Assembly (NCBI GenBank): GCA_047601745.1
Contig: JASGIS010000001.1
Span: forward strand, 4,030,001-4,094,000
DNA length: 64,000 bases
Source of the DNA: JAKPAM01 sp047601745
GTDB lineage: Bacteria; Pseudomonadota; Gammaproteobacteria; Burkholderiales; Burkholderiaceae_E
Direction: 5' to 3'
In this document: piece after piece, positions 52,763-61,387 of the stretch
How the letters are laid out: every line of letters starts with the position of its first letter
How positions within the stretch are numbered: position 1 is the first letter of the stretch
Position numbers and translations under genes: made by a program
Notes under the pieces: model-generated
The model's input: only the letters and a program-made list of their open reading frames with translations
What the model was told of the DNA's origin: nothing
Database searches by the model: none

Positions 52763-53632
52763 ATGCACGACAGGATTATAAAGGGCGATCGATCGCTGCC
52801 CACGTTCGATGGCTTCGATTCGGTCCCCGGCCGCTACCTGCTGGCCTGGGAGAAAAGCCGGTTCGACGCGTTAGTCGGGGACGTCTTCGGCTATTACGCG
52901 GTGCAACTGGGGCTGCCCGAGATCGATACGCTGCAGGCCAACCGGATGCCGACGCGGATCCTGGCGACGATCGGGCGGGCCGGTGCGGCCGGCGACGCCG
53001 GCGCGGCGGCGCCGGATCCGGGCTGCGCCGAGGCGGCGGCCGCCGTTGAGCCGGCAGATGAGACGAAGCCGGTGCCGGAGCCGGGATTCACGCATCGGGT
53101 GGTCGTCGAGCACTTCGAGCACCTGCCGTTCGCCGAGCAGTCGGTCGACCTGATCGTGATGCCGCACGTGCTCGAGTTCGCCGTCGATCCGCACCAGGTG
53201 CTGCGCGAGGTCGATCGCGTGCTGCGGCCCGAGGGACGCGTGCTGGTGTCGGGCATCAATCCGATCAGCCTGTGGGGGGCCCGCCACCTGATGCCGCGGG
53301 TCGGCCGGTCGGTGCTGCCGCCGCAGGCCCGGCTGATCGGGCTGCCGCGGCTGCGCGACTGGTTCAAGCTGCTCAGCTTCGACGTCGATCAGCATCATTA
53401 CGGCTGCTATCGGCCGCCCTGCCAGTCCCAGGTCTGGCTCGACCGGATGAACGTCGTCGAGCGCGCCGGCGATCGCTGGTGGCCGATCTGCGGCGCCGTC
53501 TATTGCGTGGCGGCGGTCAAGCGCGTCCAGGCGATCCGCCTGATCGCGCCGGTCTGGCGCAAGAAAGAGCCGGTCCGGCGCCGCGTCGCGGTGGCCGCGT
53601 CGTCGAACCGGCAGCAGCAGACGGTCGACTAG
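52763..53632 (+). CDS. Class I SAM-dependent methyltransferase
   Basis: The 289-residue protein contains FEHLPFAEQSVDLIVMPHVLEFAVDPHQVLREVDRVLRPEGRVLVSG, the post-I to motif III region of Methyltransf_11 enzymes. The N-terminal SAM-binding glycine loop is poorly preserved and is followed by an Ala/Gly-rich insertion (about 75-115). The target is unknown. In related betaproteobacteria a methyltransferase of this type sits between gloB and rnhA, and the same order is kept here except that cfa intervenes. Its stop codon lies within the first unit of a 16-bp tandem repeat. Confidence 0.8.
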   Translation: MHDRIIKGDRSLPTFDGFDSVPGRYLLAWEKSRFDALVGDVFGYYAVQLGLPEIDTLQANRMPTRILATIGRAGAAGDAGAAAPDPGCAEAAAAVEPADETKPVPEPGFTHRVVVEHFEHLPFAEQSVDLIVMPHVLEFAVDPHQVLREVDRVLRPEGRVLVSGINPISLWGARHLMPRVGRSVLPPQARLIGLPRLRDWFKLLSFDVDQHHYGCYRPPCQSQVWLDRMNVVERAGDRWWPICGAVYCVAAVKRVQAIRLIAPVWRKKEPVRRRVAVAASSNRQQQTVD

Positions 53633-53772
53633 GCGGACCGTCGAATAGGCGGACGGTGGAATAGGCGGGCGGTGGAATAGGCGGGCGGTGGAATAGGCGG
53701 GCGGTGGAATAGGCGGGCGGTGGAATAGGCGGGCGGTCGACCAGGCGGATGGTCGACCAGGCGGACGGCGCG
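53629..53772. repeat. 16-bp tandem repeat starting in a stop codon
   Basis: Nine consecutive 16-bp units begin at 53629, with consensus ataggcgggcggtgga; units 3-6 are identical. The first unit includes the TAG stop of the methyltransferase, so the array seems to have grown from the end of that gene. The rest of 53773-53883 is low-complexity and holds no gene. Confidence 0.9.
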
Positions 53773-53883
53773 GGCCGGGACAGCCGGTGCGGGCAGGGCA
53801 GGCGGCCGCGGGCCGCCGCTTGCTGCCGGCCGCCGCGGGCTGCTGCCGGCCCCGCGGCCGCGTGAGTCAGCCTTTCGCGTGCG

Positions 53884-55110
53884 TCAGCCCTCGCGCGGGC
53901 CGTACATGTAGTCGCGCGTCATCGGCAGCGGGCTCAGCGCGCCGGACGGCTGCTGGTCGGGCTTGAACGCCAGCAACTGGTACAGGTTGATCCAGCCCTG
54001 CTGGAACGCGTGCGAGCAACCGGCCAGGTACACGCGCCAGATGCGCGCCCGGCGATCGCCGGCCAGTTCGATCAGGTGCGGCAGGTTGGCCTCGAACGTG
54101 TCGGACCAGGCCTTGAGCGTCTGCGCGTAGTGGCGGCGCAGCGACTCGGCGTCGGCCAGTTCGAGGCCGGCCGCCGACAGCTCCTGGATCGCCAGCGCCA
54201 CGTGCGGCAACTCGCCGTCCGGGAACACGTAGCGTTCGATGAAATCGCCGGCACCCAGCCCCACCGAGTGGTTGTCGGGATCGCTGGACGTGATGCCGTG
54301 GTTCAACGCGATGCCGCCGGGCCTGAGCAGCCGGTGGATGACGTTGAAATACGCGCGCAGGTTCTTCAGGCCGACGTGCTCGAACATGCCGATCGACGAG
54401 ATCTTGTCGAACGCGCCGTCGCCGGGAATGTCGCGATAGTCCTGCAGCCGGATCTCGATCCGGTCCGACAGGCCGGCCGCCTTGACGCGCTCGGTCGCCA
54501 GCGCGAACTGGTTCTCGGACAGCGTGACGCCGATCGCCCGCACGCCGTAGTGGCGCGCGGCATGGATGGCCATCGCCCCCCAGCCGCAGCCGATGTCGAG
54601 CAGCGTTTCGCCGGGCTGGAGCATCAGCTTGCGGCAGACGTGGTCGAGCTTGTTGACCTGCGCCTGCTCGAGCGTGTCCTGCGGGTCGCGGTAGTACGCG
54701 CACGAATAGACCATCGCCGGGTCGAGCCAGACCTGATAGAACTCGTTCGATACGTCGTAGTGGTATTCGATCGCCTTCTTGTCGCTCTTGCGCGAATGGC
54801 GGGTCAGCCAGCTCGGCAGCTTGCCCAGCGGCTGGCTTTCGTCGTTCTGCCGCGACAACTGCTCGGCCACGGCGATGACGGTGTCGATCGGGCCGTCGAT
54901 GTCGATTTCGCCCTCGACGAACGCCTCGCCGAGCGACGCGAGCGTCGGCTTCATCAGGTGGCGCGCCGCGGTCGTGCCGTTGAGCCGGATCCGTACCTTC
55001 GGGTCGTCGCCCAGCGACACGCCCGACCCGTCCCATAACGACACCTCCAGCGGCAACGGCCTTCGCTCGCGCACGTTTTCGAGGTAACGAAGCACCTGTT
55101 TCTCGAGCAT
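53884..55110 (-). CDS. cfa: Cyclopropane-fatty-acyl-phospholipid synthase
   Basis: This 408-residue cytoplasmic enzyme adds a methylene from SAM across cis double bonds of membrane phospholipid acyl chains. The SAM site ETLLDIGCGWGAMAIHAA lies at about 168-185, preceded by IEYHYDVSNEFYQVWLDPAMVYSCAYY and followed by GMFEHVGLKNLRAYFNVIHRLL, all hallmarks of CFA synthases. The ATG at 55110 is chosen because AGGGAG lies six bases upstream. It sits on the opposite strand between the methyltransferase and rnhA. Confidence 0.93.
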   Translation of the reverse strand: MLEKQVLRYLENVRERRPLPLEVSLWDGSGVSLGDDPKVRIRLNGTTAARHLMKPTLASLGEAFVEGEIDIDGPIDTVIAVAEQLSRQNDESQPLGKLPSWLTRHSRKSDKKAIEYHYDVSNEFYQVWLDPAMVYSCAYYRDPQDTLEQAQVNKLDHVCRKLMLQPGETLLDIGCGWGAMAIHAARHYGVRAIGVTLSENQFALATERVKAAGLSDRIEIRLQDYRDIPGDGAFDKISSIGMFEHVGLKNLRAYFNVIHRLLRPGGIALNHGITSSDPDNHSVGLGAGDFIERYVFPDGELPHVALAIQELSAAGLELADAESLRRHYAQTLKAWSDTFEANLPHLIELAGDRRARIWRVYLAGCSHAFQQGWINLYQLLAFKPDQQPSGALSPLPMTRDYMYGPREG

Positions 55111-55183
55111 GGTCGACTCCCTCAGATTCAAAACGATCGATGCACAGTTAAAATCCGGCGCCCCATCTCTTGGCGAAATCCCG

Positions 55184-55621
55184 ATGACCGTTCCCCACGT
55201 GGAGATCTACACCGACGGCGCTTGCAAAGGCAATCCCGGCCCCGGCGGCTGGGGGGCCTTCCTCGTGTCCGGGCCGCACCAGAAGGAGCTGTTCGGCGGC
55301 GAGGCGCAGACGACCAACAACCGCATGGAGCTGCTGGCGGTGATCAAGGCGCTCGAAGCGCTCAAGCAGCCGAGCGAGGTGGTCGTGCACACCGATTCGC
55401 AGTACGTGCAGAAGGGCGTGTCCGAATGGATGCGCGGCTGGAAGGCTCGAGGGTGGAAGACCGCGGACAAGAAACCGGTCAAGAACGTCGATCTGTGGCA
55501 GCGACTCGATGCGCTGGTGGGTGGGCATGCGATCCGTTGGCAGTGGGTCAAGGGCCATGCCGGCAATCCAGGCAACGAACGTGCCGACGCGTTGGCCAAC
55601 CGGGGCGTGCCCGGCCGCTGA
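55184..55621 (+). CDS. rnhA: Ribonuclease HI
   Basis: This 145-residue enzyme cleaves the RNA strand of RNA-DNA hybrids. The catalytic residues are Asp11 (IYTDGACKGNPGPGGWG), Glu49 (NRMELLAVI), Asp71 (VVHTDSQYV) and Asp135 (NERADALAN), with the flexible His125 in WVKGHAGN. The basic handle region WMRGWKARGWKTADKKPVKN is present. It is 73 bp from the divergent cfa start and is followed by dnaQ in the same direction. Confidence 0.97.
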   Translation: MTVPHVEIYTDGACKGNPGPGGWGAFLVSGPHQKELFGGEAQTTNNRMELLAVIKALEALKQPSEVVVHTDSQYVQKGVSEWMRGWKARGWKTADKKPVKNVDLWQRLDALVGGHAIRWQWVKGHAGNPGNERADALANRGVPGR

Positions 55622-55865
55622 GGCCGCGCGGCGCTCGCGCGACGCGCTCCGGCCGCTCGCGCGGAGCGTCGGTCTGCGAACGATGAGCGGCTCGGTTTGT
55701 AAGGACATGTATCGATGTTAGCAGCGCCCGTCGGGGCGTGCCGTCGGCCGAGGCGCTCGCGAAGGCCATGACCCCTCGGTCCGGGGGCGCGAGGCCCGCG
55801 ACCGCCGCCGCGGCGCGAGCCTCGCGCGTACAATGACCGCGCCGATCCGACCGACTCCGCCGACC

Positions 55866-56570
55866 ATGCGCCAGATCATCCTCGATACCGAAACCACGGG
55901 CCTGTCCGTCGACGACGGCCACCGCATCATCGAGATCGGTTGCCTGGAGGTCGTCGACCGGCGCTCGACCAGCAGGCATCTGCACTTGTACGTGAACCCC
56001 GAGCGCAAGGTCGACGAAGGCGCGCTGGCCGTGCACGGCATCAGCGACGACCAACTCGTCGACAAGCCGAAGTTCGCCGAGATCGCGCAGCAGTTCGTCG
56101 ACTTCGTCCGCGGGGGCGAGATCCTGATTCACAACGCGGCGTTCGACGTGGGTTTTCTCGATGCCGAGCTCGGACGCGTCGGCCTCGGGCGATTCGCCGA
56201 TCACGTCGCCGGCGTCGTCGACACGTTGGCGATGGCCCGTGAACTGCACCCGGGCAAGCGCAACTCGCTCGACTCGCTGTGCGACCGGTACGGGATCTCG
56301 AACGCGCATCGCAAGCTGCACGGGGCGCTGCTGGACGCCGAACTGCTGGCCGAGGTCTACCTGGCGATGACGCGCGGCCAGGACAGCCTGGCGATCGTCG
56401 ACGGCGGCGACGCGGGCGACGATGCGGCATCCGGCGACGACGGGCCGTGGCCGCCGGAGGGGCTTCGCGTGCTGGCGGCCGACGAAGCGGCGCTGGCCGC
56501 GCATGAGGCGACGCTGGCGTCGATCGCCAAGGAGGCGCGCAAGCCGGCGGTCTGGCTCGACGCGGGCTGA
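55866..56570 (+). CDS. dnaQ: DNA polymerase III epsilon subunit (3'-5' proofreading exonuclease)
   Basis: This 234-residue DEDDh exonuclease has Exo I DTETTG (Asp7, Glu9), Exo II in EILIHNAAFDVGFLDAEL, and Exo III with HGALLDAELLAEVYLAM (His and Asp). VNPERKVDEGALAVHGISDDQL is typical of DnaQ. The C-terminal tail, Asp/Ala-rich then helical, probably binds the alpha subunit. ATG at 55866 gives the standard N-terminus MRQIILDTETTGL. The rnhA-dnaQ pair is a common proteobacterial neighbourhood. A 244-bp gap without genes separates the two here. Confidence 0.95.
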   Translation: MRQIILDTETTGLSVDDGHRIIEIGCLEVVDRRSTSRHLHLYVNPERKVDEGALAVHGISDDQLVDKPKFAEIAQQFVDFVRGGEILIHNAAFDVGFLDAELGRVGLGRFADHVAGVVDTLAMARELHPGKRNSLDSLCDRYGISNAHRKLHGALLDAELLAEVYLAMTRGQDSLAIVDGGDAGDDAASGDDGPWPPEGLRVLAADEAALAAHEATLASIAKEARKPAVWLDAG

Positions 56571-56627
56571 GAATCCGTGAGCGCGTCGCCGCGCGGCAGC
56601 CGCCGGGCCGCGGCTGCACCGCGCCGG

Positions 56628-56717
56628 TTGCCGGAGCCGCGCCCGTTGCCGAGGCCGAGTCTGGTGCCGAGGCCGAGCCTGTTGCCGGGGCCGAGCCTGT
56701 TGCCGAGGCCGTGCCGG
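56628..56717. repeat. 18-bp tandem repeat downstream of dnaQ
   Basis: Five 18-bp units of consensus ttgccgaggccgagcctg fill most of the 187-bp gap between dnaQ and the S41 peptidase gene. No coding role is evident. Confidence 0.8.
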
Positions 56718-56757
56718 CGTCAGCGGCACCGCGCCGGGTTCGGGCGACCGGGCGGCG

Positions 56758-58071
56758 TCACCGCAGCCCGGTCAGCCGCTCGATGCCGTAGCCGCCGCCC
56801 GGAGCGGCCGTGACCGCGCGGGCGCGGCTCTGGGCGTCGAGCGCGCCGGTCGTCGGGGCCGGGCAGCCGCCGTCGTCGAGCCAGCGCAGCGCGGCGGCCA
56901 GCTTCGGTTCGGTCGGGTCGCCGATCGGTTTGCTCCAGTCCTCGGCTGCCGCGCAGTCGGGAGACAGGCCCGAGAAGTAGTCGCTCAGGCCCGCGCCGTT
57001 CGAGAGCCTGAACGACACGACGTTGTAGACCTTGCCGTTGTGTTCGGGCGGCGTGAAGCCGACGGGCTTGCCGCAGCTCGCCTCGCCGACCGACCAGGCG
57101 CTGCGCAGCGGCCGCAGCGCGACGACCAGCGATTCGGACGCCGAACACGTACGCGGGCTGGTGATCCAGACCAGCCGCCGGATCTTGCCGGCCGAGGCGT
57201 CGTAAGCGAACCGGAAATCCTGGTCCGAGCCGCGATGGCGGTCGTTGAACTGCAACTGGATCGCGATCTGGCCGGCGCTGTCGGCCGGCGCCAGCGACGA
57301 GGCCAGCGCGCCGGCGACGGCCAGGCGTCCGCCGCCGTTCTCGCGCAGGTCGACGACGAGGTCCGACACCCCCTGGTCGAGCAGATCCTTCAGCGCGGCC
57401 TGCCATTCGCTCTGCGCCGGCGCCGTGAACGACATGAAGTTCAGGTAGCCGACCCGGCCGGACGGCGCGTCGATGACGCGGTGGTCGAGCACGCTGCGGA
57501 CCGCGTAGCGGGTCTTGGTCAGCGGCAGCTCGAACGTCGACGCGCCCCGTTGCACGGTCAGCGTGGTGCTCAGCCCTTCCTGCACCGGGCCAAGCGCGGC
57601 GTCGATGCCGGCGCCGGCCTGCAGCGCCGCGATCGGCTGGCCGCCGATCGCCATGATCTGGTCACCGCGCCGCAGGTCGCCGATGCCGGCGCTGCTCGCC
57701 GGCTGCACGTAGCGGATCCACATCGCATTGCCGCTGACCGAGTACCCGAAACCGTAGCCGACGGCCTCGCCCTCGTCGTAGAACGCGTGATAGACCTGCG
57801 CCGAGTCGATGTAGCTGTACCAGTCCTGCGAGACCCGCACCGCATCGAGCAGCGCCTGGTCGCTGGCGTACGCGGCCGGATCGACGGTGGGCATCTGCCG
57901 GTACCACAGGTACCAGTCCTTCATGTAGTCGTACAGATAGGCCGCATCGGTCGTGCCGGCCGGAGCCGTGTCGGCGTCCCGGCTGCCGCCGCCGGATCCG
58001 CCGCCGCAGCCGGCCAGCGAGATCGTGAGCAGCAGCGCCGCCGCGGCGCGTGAAGTCGTCGTCGGATTCAT
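56758..58071 (-). CDS. S41 family peptidase, lipoprotein
   Basis: This 437-residue lipoprotein has signal MNPTTTSRAAAALLLTISLAGC (Cys22) and a Gly/Ser linker. An N-terminal helical region (AAYLYDYMKDWYLWYRQMP) and a PDZ-like domain (MWIRYVQPASSAGIGDLRRGDQIMAIGG) precede the tail-specific protease core (GVSDLVVDLRENGGGRLAVAGALAS). Ser in SPRTCSASESL and Lys in ASCGKPVGF, about 25 residues later, fit the Ser-Lys dyad. It probably cleaves periplasmic or surface proteins; the target is unknown. ATG at 58071 begins the signal. Confidence 0.88.
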   Translation of the reverse strand: MNPTTTSRAAAALLLTISLAGCGGGSGGGSRDADTAPAGTTDAAYLYDYMKDWYLWYRQMPTVDPAAYASDQALLDAVRVSQDWYSYIDSAQVYHAFYDEGEAVGYGFGYSVSGNAMWIRYVQPASSAGIGDLRRGDQIMAIGGQPIAALQAGAGIDAALGPVQEGLSTTLTVQRGASTFELPLTKTRYAVRSVLDHRVIDAPSGRVGYLNFMSFTAPAQSEWQAALKDLLDQGVSDLVVDLRENGGGRLAVAGALASSLAPADSAGQIAIQLQFNDRHRGSDQDFRFAYDASAGKIRRLVWITSPRTCSASESLVVALRPLRSAWSVGEASCGKPVGFTPPEHNGKVYNVVSFRLSNGAGLSDYFSGLSPDCAAAEDWSKPIGDPTEPKLAAALRWLDDGGCPAPTTGALDAQSRARAVTAAPGGGYGIERLTGLR

Positions 58072-58246
58072 CCCGGCAGTGTAAGCGGGGATCGATGCTC
58101 TCAGGCGACGCGGCGCGCCCCCGTCGTCCGGACGGGCCGATCGGGCGTGCCGGTGGCGGACCGGCGGCTGCGCTCGCGGAGCGGACCGCCGGCGACGACG
58201 CAGTGGACTAGAATGCCGCTTGAACGAAAAACGGACCTTGATATAT

Positions 58247-59455
58247 ATGAAAGATACGCGCCACCCCCGTGCGCTGCGCGACCGCAAGGCGCATCTGTCG
58301 CCGGATGCCGAGCGGCTGGTCGGCGCGGCGCTGGGCTTGTCCAACTCGGGCAGCCGGGTCGAAGACCGCTTCTGGGAGCGCGTGCTGGCGCAGCGCCTCG
58401 AGAAGATGCTCGATTCGAATCACCAGCAGGCGCTGCACGATGCGCTCGACCGCTTGCAGCAGACCGATGACGAAGCCTACGGCGCGCTGATCGAGGCGGT
58501 CGAGGATTGCGCCGAGATGCTGCAGCTCGAGGACGAGCGCGGCGACAAATGGGATTGCCTGCTGCTGTCGGCGCCGCTGGTCGTGTGGACCCGGTTCCGG
58601 ATTCCTTCGGGATCGATTCCGGCCGAGGCGGCGCGCGCGCTGGCCACGCAGTGGCAGGCGCACGTGCTGGCGCAAGGCGCCCGCCACGTGATGCTGCCGT
58701 ACCTGTACAGCGTCGATCAGTTGCCGCGCGAGTTCGGCGAGCTTCGCCGGCTGTCGCGGCGACTGGCCGCCGCCGCGATCGGCGGTACGGTGCCGAAGGT
58801 GGACTTCAAGTCCTTGCCCGAGACCGCCGAGATGTTCGCCGACAGCCGCTTCCTGCTCAGCATCGTCGCGGTGCCCGCCGGGCAGCCGATGTTCCGCTGG
58901 CAGGAAGTCGACGCCAAGGATCATGCGAGCCGCGTCGCCTGTCTCGAACAATGGGTGGCCCAGGGCCGGCCGACGCTCGAACCGCTGCTGCCCGGCTGCG
59001 GATTCGAATGCCTGCTGCCGGACGCCTACCACCTGAACCTGCGCGAAGCCGATCGCCGCACGCGGCCGTACGCGGTGCAGGCGGCCGTGCATTTCCTGAC
59101 GCACGCGCTCAAGCTCGAGGCGTCGGAGCTCGAGGCCTCGATCGCGCCGTTCGGCACCGAGCGCATCGACGAGTACCGGATCGGCCTTAGCGCCGGCGAT
59201 CCGGAAGCCGTCGCGCAAGGGGTCGTCTGGCCGTTGCTCGGGTCCGAGACCGAGGCCGACGAGCCGACGCCGCTAGAGCGGATCAAGGAGGTATTGCGCG
59301 AGGCCGGCGTCAACGAGATCCACGTCTGGGCCGAGCTGAACGAGCCCGAGTTCTGCGAGGACTGCGGCACGCCGCTGTTTCCGAACGCGCGCGGCGATAC
59401 CGTGCATGCCGAGATGCCCGAGGACGTCGAGCCCGACATCACGCATTTCCATTGA
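58247..59455 (+). CDS. DUF2863 family protein
   Basis: The 402-residue cytoplasmic protein begins MKDTRHPRALRDRKAHLSPDAERLVGAALGLSNSGSRVEDRFWE. That block, and the LLLSAPLVVWTRFRIPSG and VDFKSLPETAEMFADSRFLLS segments, are typical of DUF2863 proteins, which are largely confined to Burkholderiales. The C-terminus contains a CEDCGTPLFPN pair of cysteines that might bind metal. Function is unknown. The ATG at 58247 is chosen over an upstream TTG because it gives the family N-terminus. Confidence 0.85.
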   Translation: MKDTRHPRALRDRKAHLSPDAERLVGAALGLSNSGSRVEDRFWERVLAQRLEKMLDSNHQQALHDALDRLQQTDDEAYGALIEAVEDCAEMLQLEDERGDKWDCLLLSAPLVVWTRFRIPSGSIPAEAARALATQWQAHVLAQGARHVMLPYLYSVDQLPREFGELRRLSRRLAAAAIGGTVPKVDFKSLPETAEMFADSRFLLSIVAVPAGQPMFRWQEVDAKDHASRVACLEQWVAQGRPTLEPLLPGCGFECLLPDAYHLNLREADRRTRPYAVQAAVHFLTHALKLEASELEASIAPFGTERIDEYRIGLSAGDPEAVAQGVVWPLLGSETEADEPTPLERIKEVLREAGVNEIHVWAELNEPEFCEDCGTPLFPNARGDTVHAEMPEDVEPDITHFH

Positions 59456-59863
59456 TCGCCCGCCGCCTCGGCAGGCCTTAGCGAGGCCTGCCCGACGATG
59501 CACTGATCCGGATCGCCGGCCGACGATCCGTACCGATCGCCGGCCGGCGATCGTCCTTATCGCTCCGTTCCGTCCCGTCCGCTGCACCGGATCGGTGGCC
59601 GCACGCGCCCGCGCGCGGGGCCGGTTTCGTCGTTTTTACGCCGACCGCGAGCTCGCCGGGCCCGCTCCGAGCTCCGCGCGGGGCCGAAATCGCGCCGTGC
59701 TGGTGCATCGGCGCCCGGTCCGCGAGCTTGCCATCGCTTGGTGCGTCGTTGCCCGGCGGCGTGCGTCGTTCGCGCACCACGAAGGTGATTTCATCCTGGC
59801 ATGAGGATTGCTCCATGGAGGTGCGGATCGCATCCGTACCTAACCCAAACATCGAGGAATCTC
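59456..59863. other. Upstream region of the urea transporter operon
   Basis: These 408 bp begin with GC-rich GATCGCCGGCCG-type repeats and contain no credible gene. TGGTGC elements at 59701 and 59739 and GCACCA at 59774 resemble halves of NtrC-type binding sites, upstream of the sigma-54 promoter at 59797. The NtrC reading is inference. Confidence 0.45.
59797..59812 (+). promoter_or_regulatory. Sigma-54 (-24/-12) promoter of the urt operon
   Basis: TGGCATGAGGATTGCT matches the consensus TGGCAYR-N4-TTGCW at every fixed position, with GG and GC 10 bp apart. It lies 52 bp before the urtA ATG. Sigma-54 control with NtrC is expected for nitrogen-scavenging transporters. Confidence 0.8.
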
Positions 59864-61120
59864 ATGAACAGACGTGACCTGATCAAGCTGTCCGGCGCGG
59901 CCGCGGCAACGGGCCTGCTGGCGCCCGCCGCATTCGCGCAAGGCAAGGAGCCGATCAAGGTCGGCATCCTGCATTCGCTGTCCGGCACGATGGCCATCTC
60001 CGAAACGTCGCTGAAGGACGTCGCGCTGATGACGATCGACGAGATCAACGCCGCCGGCGGCGTGCTCGGTCGCAAGCTCGAGCCGGTGGTCGTCGACCCG
60101 GCGTCGAACTGGCCGTTGTTCGCCGAGAAGGCGCGCGGGCTGCTGACGCAGGACAAGGTCGCCGTCACTTTCGGTTGCTGGACCTCGGTGTCGCGCAAGT
60201 CGGTGCTGCCGGTCTATAAGGAACTGAACGGCCTGCTGTTCTACCCGGTGCAGTACGAGGGCGAGGAACTCGAGAAGAACGTCTTCTACACCGGCGCCGC
60301 GCCGAATCAGCAGGCGATTCCGGCGGTCGAGTACCTGATGAGCAAAGAAGGCGGCGCCGCCAAGCGCTGGGTGCTGCTGGGCACCGACTACGTCTATCCG
60401 CGCACGACCAACAAGATCCTGCGCGCGTTCCTGAAGTCAAAGGGCGTCGCGGAGAAGGACATCGACGAGGTCTATACCCCGTTCGGCCACAGCGATTACC
60501 AGACGATCGTCGCCAACATCAAGAAGTTCGCGCAGGGCGGCAAGACCGCGGTCGTCTCGACGATCAACGGCGACTCGAACGTGCCGTTCTACAAGGAGCT
60601 GGGTAATGCCGGCCTGAAGGCCAAGGACGTGCCGGTGGTGGCGTTCTCGGTCGGCGAGGAAGAGCTGCGCGGCATCGATGCGAAGCCGCTGGTCGGACAC
60701 CTGGCGGCCTGGAACTACTTCCAGTCGCTGAAGAATCCGGTCAACGAAGAGTTCGTCAAGAAGTGGAAGGCCTATGCGAAGGCCAAGAATCTGCCGAACG
60801 CCGGCACCGTCGTCACCAACGATCCGATGGAAGCCACTTATATCGGCATCCACATGTGGAAGCAGGCGGTCGAGCAGGCCAAGACCGTCGACGTCGACAA
60901 GGTGATCGACGCGGTCGGCGGGCAGACCTTCAAGGCACCCGACGGCTTCACGATCGAGATGGACAAGACCAACCACCATCTGCACAAGCCGGTGTTCATC
61001 GGCGAGATCCGCGCGGACGGCCAGTTCAACGTCGTCTGGAAGACCAAGGGACCGGTGCGGGCCCAGCCGTGGAGTCCGTTCATCGAAGGCAACGCCAGCA
61101 AGCCCGACAAGCCGGCCTGA
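59864..61120 (+). CDS. urtA: Urea ABC transporter substrate-binding protein
   Basis: This 418-residue periplasmic protein has a twin-arginine-like signal (NRRDLIKLSGAAAATGLLAPAAFA). The mature part, IKVGILHSLSGTMAISETSLKDVALMTIDEINAAGG, and FGCWTSVSRKSVLPVYKELNGLLFYPVQYEGEE are diagnostic of UrtA, and distinguish it from branched-chain amino-acid binding proteins. It delivers urea or short amides to UrtBC. GAGGAA precedes the ATG; a sigma-54 promoter lies upstream. urtB follows after 267 bp that include a GATCCC hexamer repeat (61138-61175). Confidence 0.95.
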   Translation: MNRRDLIKLSGAAAATGLLAPAAFAQGKEPIKVGILHSLSGTMAISETSLKDVALMTIDEINAAGGVLGRKLEPVVVDPASNWPLFAEKARGLLTQDKVAVTFGCWTSVSRKSVLPVYKELNGLLFYPVQYEGEELEKNVFYTGAAPNQQAIPAVEYLMSKEGGAAKRWVLLGTDYVYPRTTNKILRAFLKSKGVAEKDIDEVYTPFGHSDYQTIVANIKKFAQGGKTAVVSTINGDSNVPFYKELGNAGLKAKDVPVVAFSVGEEELRGIDAKPLVGHLAAWNYFQSLKNPVNEEFVKKWKAYAKAKNLPNAGTVVTNDPMEATYIGIHMWKQAVEQAKTVDVDKVIDAVGGQTFKAPDGFTIEMDKTNHHLHKPVFIGEIRADGQFNVVWKTKGPVRAQPWSPFIEGNASKPDKPA

Positions 61121-61137
61121 TCGGCGTCGGCCGCCGT

Positions 61138-61175
61138 CGCGATCTCGATCTCGATCCCGATCCCGATCCCGATCG
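61138..61175. repeat. GATCYC hexamer repeat between urtA and urtB
   Basis: About six consecutive GATCTC/GATCCC units follow the urtA stop; the remainder of the 267-bp gap is rich in short TCGG and CGTC motifs. No gene is seen in the gap. Confidence 0.8.
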
Positions 61176-61387
61176 CGGCCCGGCGCCGGTTCGCCGCGCC
61201 GCGGCGAGTCGGTTGGTTCGTCGGTCGGTCGCCGGCTTGGCCGCTTCCTTGGTCTTTCCCGTAGTCGTCCTCCTGGTCGTCTGCTTGGTCGTCTCGATCG
61301 TCGACTCATCGGCCGGCTCGCCAGTCGGCTCGTCGGTCGACCCGCTTCGCCGCGCGCGCCTCGCGCGGCTTCGATGGAACCCTTTGG

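Noticed and set aside
53629..53772. Possible CRISPR array
   Set aside because: The 16-bp units are directly adjacent with no spacers, and there are no cas genes.
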